In this document: positions 11,271 to 22,288 of the stretch, piece by piece
Position numbering within the stretch: position 1 is the first letter of the stretch
How the letters are laid out: each line of letters opens with the position of its first letter
Notes under the pieces: model-generated
What the model was told of the DNA's origin: nothing
What the model saw: the letters and a program-made list of their open reading frames with translations, nothing else
Database searches by the model: none
Position numbers and translations under genes: made by a program
Origin: Litoditis marina
Taxonomy: Eukaryota; Nematoda; Chromadorea; Rhabditida; Rhabditidae
DNA: 64,000 nucleotides
Assembly (NCBI GenBank): GCA_964036275.1
Contig: OZ038440.1
Span: 12,437,690 to 12,501,689 of the forward strand
Direction of reading: 5' to 3'

Positions 11271-12377
11271 AGTATACTTCTAGTATAATAGTCGTAGCGA
11301 TGTTGAGCTGATGGTTTAAGGTTATTTAGGTTTTCTTCATTTAGGTTGAAAATCGCCAGATATTCAAGGAAACGAATTCGAAAATGGAATAGAGATTTTT
11401 AAATATCTTTCATTTCACACCAAATAAATATTATATCGTATTCTGCATGATAAAATGCTGAACATTCGATTTTGTTTGCTTCCAGTTGGGTGTTGGTTTG
11501 ACGAATGTGATGACTATGAGTTTCATTTTGAATATACTGGCCACTGAAGTTCCAAAAGCGAAAACGCTTCCATTACTAGGTGAGTTTGACATAGTCAATC
11601 TGGATAGATTGGAAAGTTGATGGGGGTAGAGATGGTAAGATTTGTTTTTGAACTTTTCACTCTACACAAACTTTTCTGAAAAATCGCCTGTTTATATGGT
11701 TTATGAAGTAGTAAAAGGAGATATTCATCGTGATTTATCTAAACAAGCATTAAATGTTGCAGCTATTTACTTGATGTTCTGCCTGGGAACTGTACTAGTC
11801 AGTTTATTTGTGGTGTTGTTGGTGCCAAATTATCAGTTTTATCCGAGAAGGACTGTGAAAAACAGCGATCACAAAAGATTGCTCGGGTGAGTTTTTGAAT
11901 GAGCTTCAAAAGGTGTTTGGCCAACAACTTTTCTAGCAGACTCAACAAGATGTTGTGTAGGTCAGATAGACGTAGAATACGTGTAATTTACTCATCTCCT
12001 TCGCGAAGGGCATATCCTCTTGGTAAATTCAGTAGAAATTTCATAAAATTAAAAAGCTCTTACTACTACATAGTTGCACAATTCACTGCACAATTCACAC
12101 CTTCTGTTTTATATGGAACTCCATTATCTCTTCCTTCTTCCTTGTATTTGTGTCGGGCTACCAGAGTCAGATTAACTGTGTGCTAGCCGTGTGGCATACA
12201 AAGAACTGTCTCAGCTACAAACTATAAGTTTGCTGTTTACCCATGTTCCCCGTTAGTTGTACATGCCTTCGGATCACCATTTACAGAGTAGTTTCCTACG
12301 TGTTCTTGTTCGATATTGCGTTGGTCGTCACGGAGATTGTAAACGCAGTTGGTTTCGCTCTTGTTCTTCAGAAATGA

Positions 12378-12764
12378 TTCTTTTAGTGTTTGAACGAACA
12401 CTATGATTGAGAAACATAGTAAATGGAGAATAAACCATGTACTTTTTGTAGTTGTTATCGATTGAATATGCCTTCTACACGTTGAAGAATCGCACGAAGA
12501 AAACTGATCAAGCGGTTAACATAACAATTCAAAAGGTGGTTCTCATTTCGGTTTCCACCCACCAGCTACAACATGTAACCTTTCAAGTTCGTAAGTTCTG
12601 TTCAATGCAACTTCAGATACATATTGTGTCTCAATTACCAAAAAAGAATCAATATGTACTTGTGAAACATTTGTATCTGGTGTACCCGTGCAAGTAACTT
12701 TCACTGAAGAGATCGGAAAACATTTTCATTAGTTATCAAGTACATCTATATGAGAAGAGTCTGT
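12378..12764. other. Convergent intergenic region between channel B and the - strand membrane gene
   Basis: It contains the AATAAA at 12429-12434 for the + strand gene. The 81-codon open frame at 12452-12697 has no recognisable motif or splice partners. Confidence 0.5.
12429..12434 (+). terminator. Poly(A) signal AATAAA of channel gene B
   Basis: AATAAA 52 bases after the TGA of the M4 exon. Confidence 0.6.
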
Positions 12765-15756
12765 CTACGGCTTGGCTCTGATTCGCTGAATTGTCTGTTC
12801 CACAAACGAACATTTCACCTCGCACATCAGTTGGAAACGGCGACACCAGGAACGAGAAAAGTCACAGTAGAACGCCTGGAAATTATTGATTAATTGATTG
12901 ACTCCTAAAAAATTTTCGCATTCCATTGTATTGAAAATATATTTGTCTTGTAGTTCTGACCAATACTGCAAAAACTGGTAACAAGTCTTGTTTTCTCATA
13001 TTCCTGTTCTGTCTCTCCCTTCTCTGTTTTCTCACAAATCACACGTTAAACGTGAGAAACACGGAATATGTGGTTCGTTGCTCATTTTTCCACGGAGTCA
13101 TTAACTATGTACACTCATCTTTCACCGATTATTTCTAGTTTTGTCGGACAAGTAAATAGCAAACACGAATTGAAAGATAACAACGAACAAAAAGAAAACA
13201 GAAAAAGAGGCAGAAAGCAAGTTACCTCAATCAACTCATCGGCAGAAGTGGCAAAGCTGGTGACTTTCCTTCCAGTTTGCTCCACGGTCACCGCCAGCCA
13301 GTGGGCGGTGGGGCGGCCCAGACGGAATACACTGGCGAGGACGTGGGAGATACAGAAGTCGATCTGAAGCCAGATCCACCAGAACATCGTCAGGACCAAC
13401 AGCGCCACGGCCACACGCTGAATAGAACATAGTATTATGAGGGGGTGATCAAATCTGAGAGCAGTTTGATTAGCGGGATCAAACTACAAACACAGAGAGA
13501 TTTGGCAGCATACACCGTAGATGTTTCTTCTGGTAAGATGTTTCACTTGTGGTGCTGTGGCAGTGGGAGGGAAGTGATGTTATATGTACAAAATATTTTT
13601 TTATTGAGTTACCTATTCGTTCCATTATAACAGCCTAAGAGATGGGAAATTCCAAACTGACCGGATGATCATTCAGATAGGTCATGACGACCTTAGACAT
13701 CTCCACTATTTTCGGGAAAACTTCATAATTGGTATACCTGAATGTATTTGGGTAGAACAGACTATATTGTGTTCTACTACAGACATTGAAAATATTATTA
13801 AACTTCCTCCCTTTGTTCAAATTGTCTTTAAAAAAATGAGAAAAGCGAATGAAACAGGTGTGAGTTGAAAGTAAAGTTCATTTCGTAGCATCAGCCCGAA
13901 GCCCCTCTGTAAGAGAATGATCGTCCCCTATCAGTAAACCGTTCACATTATATCAAACGTTGTGGATTCCAAATTGAACGTCGGAATTAAAAAAATGAAC
14001 TGTTAAGCTTCATCTGCTCATTCACCGATATTTCTGCCATGAAAAGAAAGACTGTAATGCTCACCCATCGGCAGCGTACGAATAGACTGACGAAGCATTG
14101 TGAGTAGGTTGTCGGAAGTTGGTTGTAGTTTGAGATCTGAAGGGGGTTGTAATTTGATTCTCCGGCATCTTCGCTTTCTTTTTATGATCTCTTGGAGACG
14201 GCTGCGGACCGTGAATCTAAAACAGGTAGTGTTTGGAAGGAGTCTCGGTGCAAATTTCAAAATACAAACTCTGTTTCACATGTAGTCAAGTTGTGGTTTG
14301 ATCAGAATACAGAGCAGGAGTTCAGATTAACACCTAGAAGGCTTAGTTATTAAACTAATAACTGGGAAATAACCACAAAAGAGACCTTTTTCATTTTGCT
14401 TGGCATAAATAGCCGATTCGATGAGCCTTGTGCCAAATCTCACCAAAATTCAACTGTAAAAGCGGTATTCTTACACTCACTTTACAAACCCTCTTCTTTC
14501 GGTACTTCTTCTTGGGTTCTTGACGATGTCGCCAGGTGTGCGCAGAGTCGGTATTCGTCGATTTGTCCTCGACCTGCTTTCCTGGTTGTTTTGAAGACGT
14601 GTCGTGTGATCGGGAGCTATAAAGTTGGAATTGGTACAAATAAATGATTCATCCAAGAGAATTCTTCTTCTATTACTTTTTCCTTCGTCCGTGTTCTTTT
14701 TTTCTTCTTCTGTATAACTAGTTTGTAAGTTCAACACCGCAGTAGGTGGTTAGAGGAGTCAATCTGTGGGTTCGAGATCGAACTTGCGGGTGTGGTTATC
14801 TTTAGTGGGTAGTGCACTTCCACCAAAGACATTCCGATTCAAAAGTTCTCGTTTTCCTACCATATGACATGAATGTATTGTATTTATAATGTAGAATCTG
14901 GTCTGAAGAAGAATCAGTATAATGATAATGTGTAATTTGAGCAGTACCTGTTCAACGCAGAGCGAAGATTACCGTAATCCTCCAAGAATGAGGCGTCAGA
15001 ATCTTCTTTCACAGAGGGATCAAAGACGCTGGTCACACTCAGACTGACCAGGAAATCATCGGCCCGATCAGCTTTCTGCCTTAAATATTCAGTGGTGCAT
15101 GTAAATCGTACCTTATCTACACACCTGTGACTCGAACACAAAATATACACTCATTTTATGTTCCTCTCCCTCTCCTTCTTCCTTTCGTATCACGGCTGCT
15201 CTCTCTCTGTCTCTCTTTCTCTATATGTCTACTTGCCCTCTTTGTTTCCTCTTACTCTCTGTGTCTCTCCATCTTTGTCCCTACCACTCCGATTTATAAC
15301 ATAATACTCACATGTTTTGCTGTAGCAGCTCTTTTCTCTTTTTGTGTAAACACGAATGAACCATGGTGAATGAACGAGTGCCTGAAACAAGTTACTTTTC
15401 GAAATAGCCATTCTATCTTTCGCTTGCAAAACCTGGTTGCATACACTGCGAAAGATGAAAAAATGTAATTCAAGAAGTGAACGCGTCCCAAAAACCACTC
15501 GATTAACTCAAAAAGTTCTGAAGAGTTGAAACAATAAAATCGTTCTATGAATGTTCATTTTTCCCCTAGAATCACACTGTAACTGGCACTTGGCATGAAT
15601 ACTCAAAAAAGGGTTTTCAGCTCTTATCAAACGTTTTTGTAAGAAATGAATGAAATTCACTTGAATGTGGTCATCAAAACGAAATAAAACGTTTGCCTAG
15701 TGAAAAAATATGAGCAACCTACCGAGATGGAGCCGAAGTATGAAATGACTCCCCAT
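12765..15756 (-). CDS. Single-pass membrane protein of unknown family, 292 aa
   Basis: Eight exons on the complement, 5' to 3': 15723-15756 (ATG at 15754-15756), 15396-15445, 14948-15075, 14481-14616, 14065-14216, 13662-13737, 13226-13417 and 12765-12875 (TAG at 12765-12767). Phases 1,0,2,0,2,0,0 join perfectly (879 nt). Residues 1-28 are short and basic with no clear signal peptide. Residues 29-70 are acidic (SVFDPSVKEDSDASFLEDYG). Residues 72-166 are hydrophilic, rich in Lys, Arg, Ser, Thr and Gln (KKKYRKKRVCK) and probably disordered. Residues 194-213 are one strong membrane helix (VALLVLTMFWWIWLQIDFCI). The C-terminal 80 residues carry five Cys (FYCDFSRSWCRRFQLMCEVKC). I do not recognise the family. 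The positive N-terminal part suggests it faces the cytosol. Exon 1 is short and the least certain. No paralogue lies in the window. Confidence 0.65.
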
Positions 15757-17241
15757 CGTTGGGCCATAGCATTTCGATCATGAAAACGGGTCGTAAACGT
15801 GAAAACGTGTTTAATTCCCGTTTTCAACAACTCAATTTTCATTCGTTCTTAAGATTGCACGAAAATCGGTTTTTGAGGGTTTCATTAAACTATCCTATTT
15901 GGATTGTTCATATCATTTGAAGGGAATTTCAACTATGAATCAACTAACACCAACGAACAATGAACCGTATCAATTGACTGTAGTTTTTTCCACACAAATT
16001 TTTTCAGTCAGCGGTAAACATTCGTGGAAACTAACCGAAGCCCTGATTTGATCAGAAAGGGATCATCCAAACAATTTGCTTGTTGCTAGTTATCTGAAAA
16101 CTCTCCCATTTTCATGTCCTCGATAATAAAAAGGTGAAAATATGTGGTTTGGCAGTCTCGAGAACGAACATACCACTCTAAGCACAGTTTACAAAAAAGT
16201 TTTCTTTCTTTTAAACCACCTCAGACAAATGCCTCGGTTTCATCAATGGACATTATGACTCGTCATCTTTTTGTCTTCATCGAGTGGTTTTCTTTTTAAA
16301 GGTAGGTAGAGGAAGGGAAACACGGCGAGGGACCCCGCGTTGCGCCGTATCTAGTACGAGTTTCTCGATTGTTGCGGCAAACAGCTGATGCCTTCGGACA
16401 ACGCATTCTTTTGAGGAAAAACGCGTTCAAACATTCAAATAAACATTCTGAATGACCAGTTTATTTACTTAATCTTCTATTATGAAATCACATACTAAAA
16501 TGTATTTCAAATATAGCAGAAAAGGTTGATTTGCAATTAGTGATCGTTAAAAAAGAGTTATGAACTTGCTTGATTCTGATGATTAACTGACAAAATTTGA
16601 AGATCATTGCTGAATAGTTTCTCGAAATATAGTAAGTACTATATTTCGGAAACATGCCAATGAGAAGATAAAAGATAACGCCACTGAAATTTTGGATGAT
16701 TGTTTTCTCAGAGAAAACCATTAGTTTTAAGAAAAGCTGTTCGTTTACATGCTGTTAACGAGGATGAATAACCGTTTACAGAGCTTTATTTAACTCGAAA
16801 TCGGTGGGAAACAGCAGGGTAATTTTATTAGAACGCCGCCGTGTCCCAATGGTAATGACGAGAGCTATTCGAGAACAATAGTATAGCAGACTGTTTGGAA
16901 TGTAGAAAAGTGCATACGAACCACTATGACGTTTCTACATGCACATTTCAGTTTATTTAAAATAAATTTTTGAAAATTCATTTTTCACATTCAATTCCAA
17001 CTCTTTACTGGTGCATACAAATCAATTCAATTCAAAATTATGGAATTGGTGTTCGATTTTTTTCAACTCCCATTCCAATTCAATTACTTAACCACCCTAT
17101 CTGACACCGATCTTTGAAATGAAAAGGAAATTGCAGTTGATCTTTTTTGGGCCAGCCAGCCTCTTAGGTGGAACACTTGAGTCTAGTGACCGAACACGAT
17201 ACCCTATTCAGACATTTCAACATTAATCTGTCTCATGAACC
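15757..17241. other. Intergenic region upstream of channel C
   Basis: It holds the dispersed repeat at 16216-16362, an AATTC-rich stretch around 16975-17090 similar to the larger tract at 36.7 kb, and AT-rich sequence. The 77-codon open frame on the - strand at 16488-16721 looks like chance. Confidence 0.5.
16216..16362 (+). repeat. Dispersed ~145-bp repeat, copy 1
   Basis: Nearly identical to 45963-46105: both read CTCAGACAAATGCCTCGGTT, GACTCGTCATCTTTTTGTCT, GAGTGGTTTTCTTTTTAAAG and GCGAGGGACCCCGCGTTG, then CCGTATCTAGTACG. Only scattered base differences are seen, so the copies are young. There are no obvious inverted ends. Confidence 0.8.
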
Positions 17242-20200
17242 ATGCGGTTATTTCTGGTGGTCATTATTATACCTCTCAAATCTGGTAAGAAAGCTTTGTA
17301 AATGAAACCGAGAGAACAAAGAGAGCGAGCGAAAAGAGAGCGAGAGAAAGAATATAGTAGAAAAGGAAAATGTGCTGGAATCCAGTGTGAAAGTAAAACT
17401 CATGAGATCATCTCATAAACAATACATAACGATCTTTTCGAGAGGTTTCATTGATTACGCTGTTACGGCATTCAAAAATTGTGTGGCCCAAGTTCTTCAC
17501 CTTTGGAAAAATATAATTTTCATCGCGCCAGGAGTTGAGGCTTGCGATGCATTGATAGTCCTAGTCTTACCAACATGAACCATGTGCAACGCATCAACAA
17601 AATACCCCAACAACAAGCACTTTTCCAAAGTTTATTCACCTTTAAAAATTTCCTGTCCTTGACTGACTTAACTGTTTTGCAGCCGTGTTTCTGGAAGACC
17701 AGTCTCGTTTGATCAAGTACGTGCTCGCGGACTACGACCCTACCACCACCGCCATCAACACATTAGGTACAGTTCCCTGCAGGACGAACAACTCTCAAAA
17801 TAACCTGACATCGTAGCAAATTAAAGAAAGTGATTGGCTCAGCCTTATCGGAAACCAGTTAGTTCACATTTTGGCCACATAGTTGCCAACTCCATATGTC
17901 GTGTTCGAGCCTAGTGTTGACAACCAGGGTTAGGTGCTGACGAGATAGTTATGCTCAAAGGTGACCATTTCATGAGACTTTGCAACGGTGCCAGGTCCTT
18001 ATTAGGTGGAGTTAACCGTTTGCATCACTTTGCTACCGTACCAGTTGTTATCTTGTAATGATACAGTCTCATTCTAGGTAGCCATAACTGGACTACCCAC
18101 ATTCATGGAGCGGGTATTGAGCAGTTGATATTGAATGTAACACTGAGATCATTTGGAATCTATCAAGTGGTGAGTTGTCAATTAACGAGATAGACATGAC
18201 TTTGAGAGATGGTATACACATAAACACTAACAAAATTATAAAAATTTTAATATGAGATGATACTGAAGAATGAGCAAGACATCAAAGACTGTATAGAACT
18301 TGTATACACCGCTACTTTCGAATTCAAAATTCAGTGTGTCCTTACTTAATGTTGATTACTTATCATGTTATTTCCAGACAGATTCAAAACAGACGGTATC
18401 ATCATTCATCAGTTATAAATTGGTAAGTACATTTTAAAACGAAATCCTATGTTTGGCTCTTTAGTGGCCCCCCTCAACTCATCAGAAGTTTATAGTGAGA
18501 TCTAAATTTATAAATTTCTGTCTATCGCAGGAATCGAACCTGCGAGCAAATGTTTCGTAGCAGGGCGCTAACCACTGCGCTATTATGAATGAATGAATGA
18601 ATATTTATTACACAGAAGTGTAACAACGGAACATGAACTAAGCTCTTTGAATAACCACAGTTGAAAGAAATGAAAAATGGTAGACAGCGGAAAATAAACT
18701 TTACAAAGTCGGAATGCAAATGCTAGAAGAAAAGCAATATTAGAGCACATATCGGTCAAAATTTGGAATCGAAGACATGTGTGCGTCCACATCGGAAAGT
18801 GAGATATACAGTACCCTCCCGCCTTTCCGTTGGCCACAACTATACGTGATTTCGCGAAGCATAGCAGCAGGATTTCCTGTGAAACGTGAAGGTCACGTTA
18901 AATGAATGCACGTTTTTAAGTTGGTTGGAAACAACACTATGCGACTGTGTATTCGACTAGGTTTTGAGGGTTTAGTTCACCCGATTTCATTTTCATCTTC
19001 AACTGTGTACAGTTCGTCAATGTTCAATGGTGGTTAAATGATGCTCGCCCAAATTTTTTGAAAATGCCACGGACATTTGGTGAGGGTTAGAGTGAAGCAC
19101 AAAATAGCAAATTCCCGGGAACTTTCACATGCTCATAAGTTTCTCTGAAGTTCTATCAACACACTAGAAGCGCGTGGAACACAATTCGTTACCTCATATT
19201 TTAAATATTATGCAGTTTTTCCTGCCAGGGATGGATCGATTCTCGCATACAGTGGAATGCTAGTGAATTCGGTGGAATCGAGTCGTTTTTCATTCAAAGT
19301 AATCGGGTTTGGGTACCTGTCGTCAAACCTTATCCCACGTTAGTTTATTGGAGAAGAATTTTGTTTCACGGAAAACAACAACTTTCTAGCAGTCCTAGAA
19401 ATTGAAATAAGGCGTCATTGCTTGTATTACATTGAATATTCATAACATTCTCTATTCAGGCAGAACATTGAAGAAATACGGCAAAACGAAGAGAAAGAAG
19501 TGCAAGTAAGTGATTTGAAGAGCCTCGAAGGTAGAAAGTTGTTTCTCCAAAAATAGGTTATAGAAAAAATCATAAAACGCGACATAGGGGGATGGTTGCC
19601 AACTTCCGAGGACTGCAAATGAAAGATTGTCCTTGATTTCGCTCTACCAATTCAATAGTTGAGAATACAGATAATTTCGGTGAAATTTCAGGTGTTTCAC
19701 AATGGTACGATCACAGTACAAGTCGATCTCAACGCCCATCTATCATGTCTGCTCGAGGTAAATTGTTGAAGAATCACACGTTTTCATTACACGTTCCCGT
19801 ACAGTGCATAGGTTATACTTATCTAAGCCGTTGAGTGAATTATACTTCGAAACAGTCTATGGTTCCATTATTGACCATTTCGATTATTTCTAATTATAAT
19901 GACTTTTAGAAAAAAGTAGAAACTTGAAAAACAAAAGGTGTAGTTTTTAGAACTAATACATATTTTATTGTTTTGGGTTATTCAAAGTTTAGTGAACATG
20001 AGAACAACTTCAATGTATTTTTAGGTGGACAGCTTTCCGTTCGACCAACAGAACTGTTCCATTTTCCTCTATGCCTCCTCGTACTATTGGCCTCTGGTGG
20101 AAATGAGACCCACATTGGGTGCGTATATGAAAAGCCAGGAGGGAATGAAAGCCGCTGTAAGTTTTCGTAAAAGTATAAGTTTTCCTTGAGTTATTAGGTT

Positions 20201-21651
20201 TTTAAAATATAGGCATAATGACAAAAAGTCGAAAAACGGCGCCTTTCAGAAACACTGTCAAAGTTTATGTCACACCTTCAAAGCCTTTGATAATAATCTT
20301 GGCAATGGGCAACTGACGACATATCTCAGAGGGGATATGTTTCACAGTTCGACGTTTGAGACATGGATTACAAAGTGCATCCCAGGTTTTTTTCAATCGA
20401 ACTCGTGTTTCTTGTAGGTGTTTTTCAGTTTTTGGGTTTTGGCTATACACCACTTCAAACCTCTGTTTTTGCAACTGCTCTCCGCTCTCGGAATAATTGA
20501 TTCCAACATTTAAATCGTTGAACCCTCGTTCGAGAAACTAAATATGAGCGCTTTTAGCAGAACACAAAAACCTAAAGTTTGTTATTGTATAATTCCAGGG
20601 AAATGTCGAATGGGAGGTGTATGACATGGCAGCACAGGAGTGGTATGAGAACCTTTCACCCTCAATGGTAATTACTTACCTTGATCATATATTTCTTTTA
20701 TGTGTAAGTGTGAAAATACTCGGGATTACTTAGAAGTTCAAGAGAAATATACATTATTTATGTTTGCCTATTTCTATCCACTTAGTACAACATGCACCTC
20801 GTTCGTAACGACAAAACAACAATTTTATCGATTGTGAAGGAAAATATATGTAACAAAACCTTTTCAGGCAATGTTCCATTTTACAATGCGTCGATCTCCA
20901 ATTTACTATGTCTACATGATTATTATTCCCTCATTCATTATCAATGGCTTGTCACTGGTTGGACTTTTTCATAACAAAGCAACCAAAGCGGAGAGAGTTG
21001 GTTCATTTGTAATCAGAGTTTTTTTTTCATGCTACTATAGCGCAACCGAATCACTCGCTTATTTCACTTGATTAATCTATATCTTTCACGTCTATATCTT
21101 TCAGACTTCAAAAACGGTCCCAAAAGCAATGAATGTTTGAAATTATGTTAATTTGAAACGTTCACTGGTTTTCGTAATGTATTTTCTTCATTCTCAGCTG
21201 TGTGTCGGTCTGACAGATGTGATGACGATGAGTTTCATTCTAAATATTCTTTCGGACGATATTCCAAAAGCCAGGACTCTACCACTACTGGGTGAGCTCG
21301 ATTCTCATTTTCATTAATGTTGTTTCACTTGCTGTTAACTACATCGCTAAATAAATTCATTATTTCAGCCGGTTATATGATGTTCTGTCTCGGAATCATA
21401 ATAGTTAGCACTATTCTCGTCCTCTACGCTCCAAACTACAAACTGAAGTTCTGGAAAAAAGGAGGTGGGTGTAAATGTCTGACATAACATGACTTGTATG
21501 TATCACTCTGTCATAAAAGTGTGAAAAGACTTTTTTGAAAGGTGTAAACCTTATTTTCAGCTTTTTACCTGCTCTCTATTTCTACGACCTGACCTTTGTG
21601 TTGATGGAAGGATTGAATGCAGCTGGTTTCGCATTCGTCGTCAGTAGATGA
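17242..21651 (+). CDS. Cys-loop ligand-gated ion channel C, complete, 366 aa
   Basis: Thirteen exons: 17242-17284, 17683-17766, 18078-18169, 18378-18422, 19229-19338, 19460-19505, 19692-19757, 20025-20156, 20599-20667, 20868-20996, 21198-21291, 21369-21468 and 21561-21651. The total is 1101 nt with all phases consistent. Residues 1-14 are a signal peptide. The extracellular domain carries the conserved GWIDSRIQWN and VWVP motifs. The Cys-loop runs from Cys159 to Cys173, exactly 13 residues apart, with FPFD inside. GNVEWEV lies near residue 207. M1 is about 241-263 (MIIIPSFIINGLSLVGLF), M2 about 276-293 (GLTDVMTMSFILNILS), M3 about 305-322 and M4 about 343-363. The protein is short because the M3-M4 loop is only about 20 residues. 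Glu-Arg before M2 and the lack of a Pro-Ala-Arg motif favour a cation channel. The end of the M3 exon needs the donor at 21469 (GTGTAA) to keep frame. This is the only channel in the window that looks both complete and intact. Confidence 0.88.
17871..18020 (+). repeat. Dispersed repeat in intron 2 of channel C, copy of ~43275-43410
   Basis: It shares, in order, TTGGCCACATAGTTGCCAACT, TGACCATTTCATGAGACTT-like and GCTACGGTGC/GCAACGGTGCCAG-like stretches with 43275-43410. Several substitutions show it is an older copy. Confidence 0.5.
18528..18595 (-). repeat. tRNA-like sequence (Phe-like, degenerate), not a functional tRNA
   Basis: On the - strand there is a good D-arm (GCGCAGTGGTTAGCGC) and a perfect T-arm (GCAGG TTCGATT CCTGC). 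The acceptor stem does not pair and the anticodon stem is broken; the loop would place GAA. A related T-arm with the same flank (GCTCGCAGGTTCGATTCCTG) is at about 41031-41070 on the + strand. Both look like tRNA-derived repeats that keep a pol III B box. Confidence 0.55.
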
Positions 21652-22288
21652 AAATTCCTATAGAAAAAAGTAGGAATATGAACTTTTATTGTTCAGTGAA
21701 TACATGTTTTGAATAGTTATAAAAGTTGTTCATGTGCTGTTTTGTACAGCAAATTTCACACTCGTTACCGCATTGGAACCAGTAAATCATGTATAAGAAA
21801 AACAAAGTGTGAATGTTATTGTATTAAAGTTTTGGTTTATCGACTACTTCAGAAAAAATATTATAATGGATAATAAAATAAACAGTTAATCTATAAATTT
21901 TTTTTCCTATGTTAGTTGAAACTTTTTGGTTAAGTTTAGTTTGCCGTTAAATCTCGACGATGCTGTCAGCCATGCTACTCTTCTAGTGAGTGGTTACGGC
22001 ATCTTTAGGAAATTCCACTCACTAGAACATAATTAAAAACGATATCACATACATTTCATTTGACATATATTTGAGATGAACCAAAACTATAATCTTTTGG
22101 TCGCCTCTTCATTTTACATGGCTTCAGAACTGTCTTTTCAACTTACCCTCTGTGAAGTTCTGTTTCGTTATTAGTTTGTCGAAAAATTCGTGTTCAGTGT
22201 TCCATTCACCTGTCGTAATTAGTCGACCGAAACTCTATTTGACAAATATGAAACACTAGAACCTCATTTGCAAGTTATTAGTTGTTCG
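21652..22288. other. Intergenic region between channels C and D
   Basis: It contains a poly(A) signal at 21872-21877, then AT-rich sequence presumed to hold the promoter of channel D. No repeat recognised. Confidence 0.5.
21872..21877 (+). terminator. Poly(A) signal AATAAA of channel gene C
   Basis: AATAAAATAAA about 220 bases after the TGA of channel C. It is the first canonical signal downstream. Confidence 0.45.

Larger units (their letters stand above)
4362..12377 (+). pseudogene. Cys-loop ligand-gated ion channel B, probably decaying
   Basis: Exons recognised by homology with gene C: 4362-4404 (signal peptide), 4711-4794, 5027-5115, 5343-5387, 5613-5722, 6243-6288, 6383-6448 (first Cys of the Cys-loop, in QLSCPFQ), 6694-6748 (FPFDEQTC, second Cys, 13 residues later), 9358-9426 (GNVEWDM), 11007-11135 (M1), 11486-11579 (M2), 11763-11886 (M3) and 12287-12377 (M4, TGA 12375-12377). 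Every exon matches its paralogue in length and phase except the Cys-loop exon. That exon is 132 nt in C and D, but here it runs into TAA 20-21 codons after it starts. A GT after 18 codons could act as a donor, but I find no matching continuation in the same frame. Three other faults lie nearby: a 1.3-kb tandem array (6954-8270), a mobile element that splits a duplicated piece of the M1 exon, and a purine-rich tract where the M1 acceptor needs pyrimidines. Either the gene is dead, or it makes a shortened or re-spliced product. All other exons remain open, so the loss would be recent. Confidence 0.6.

Noticed and set aside
13236..13430. Alternative - strand frame over the membrane-helix exon (GRGAVGPDDVLVDLASDRLL)
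   Set aside because: Its phase does not fit the neighbouring exons, while the frame with the membrane helix joins both sides.
18528..18595. A functional tRNA-Phe on the - strand
   Set aside because: The acceptor stem does not pair, the anticodon stem is broken and U33 is absent. Only the D- and T-arms are good.
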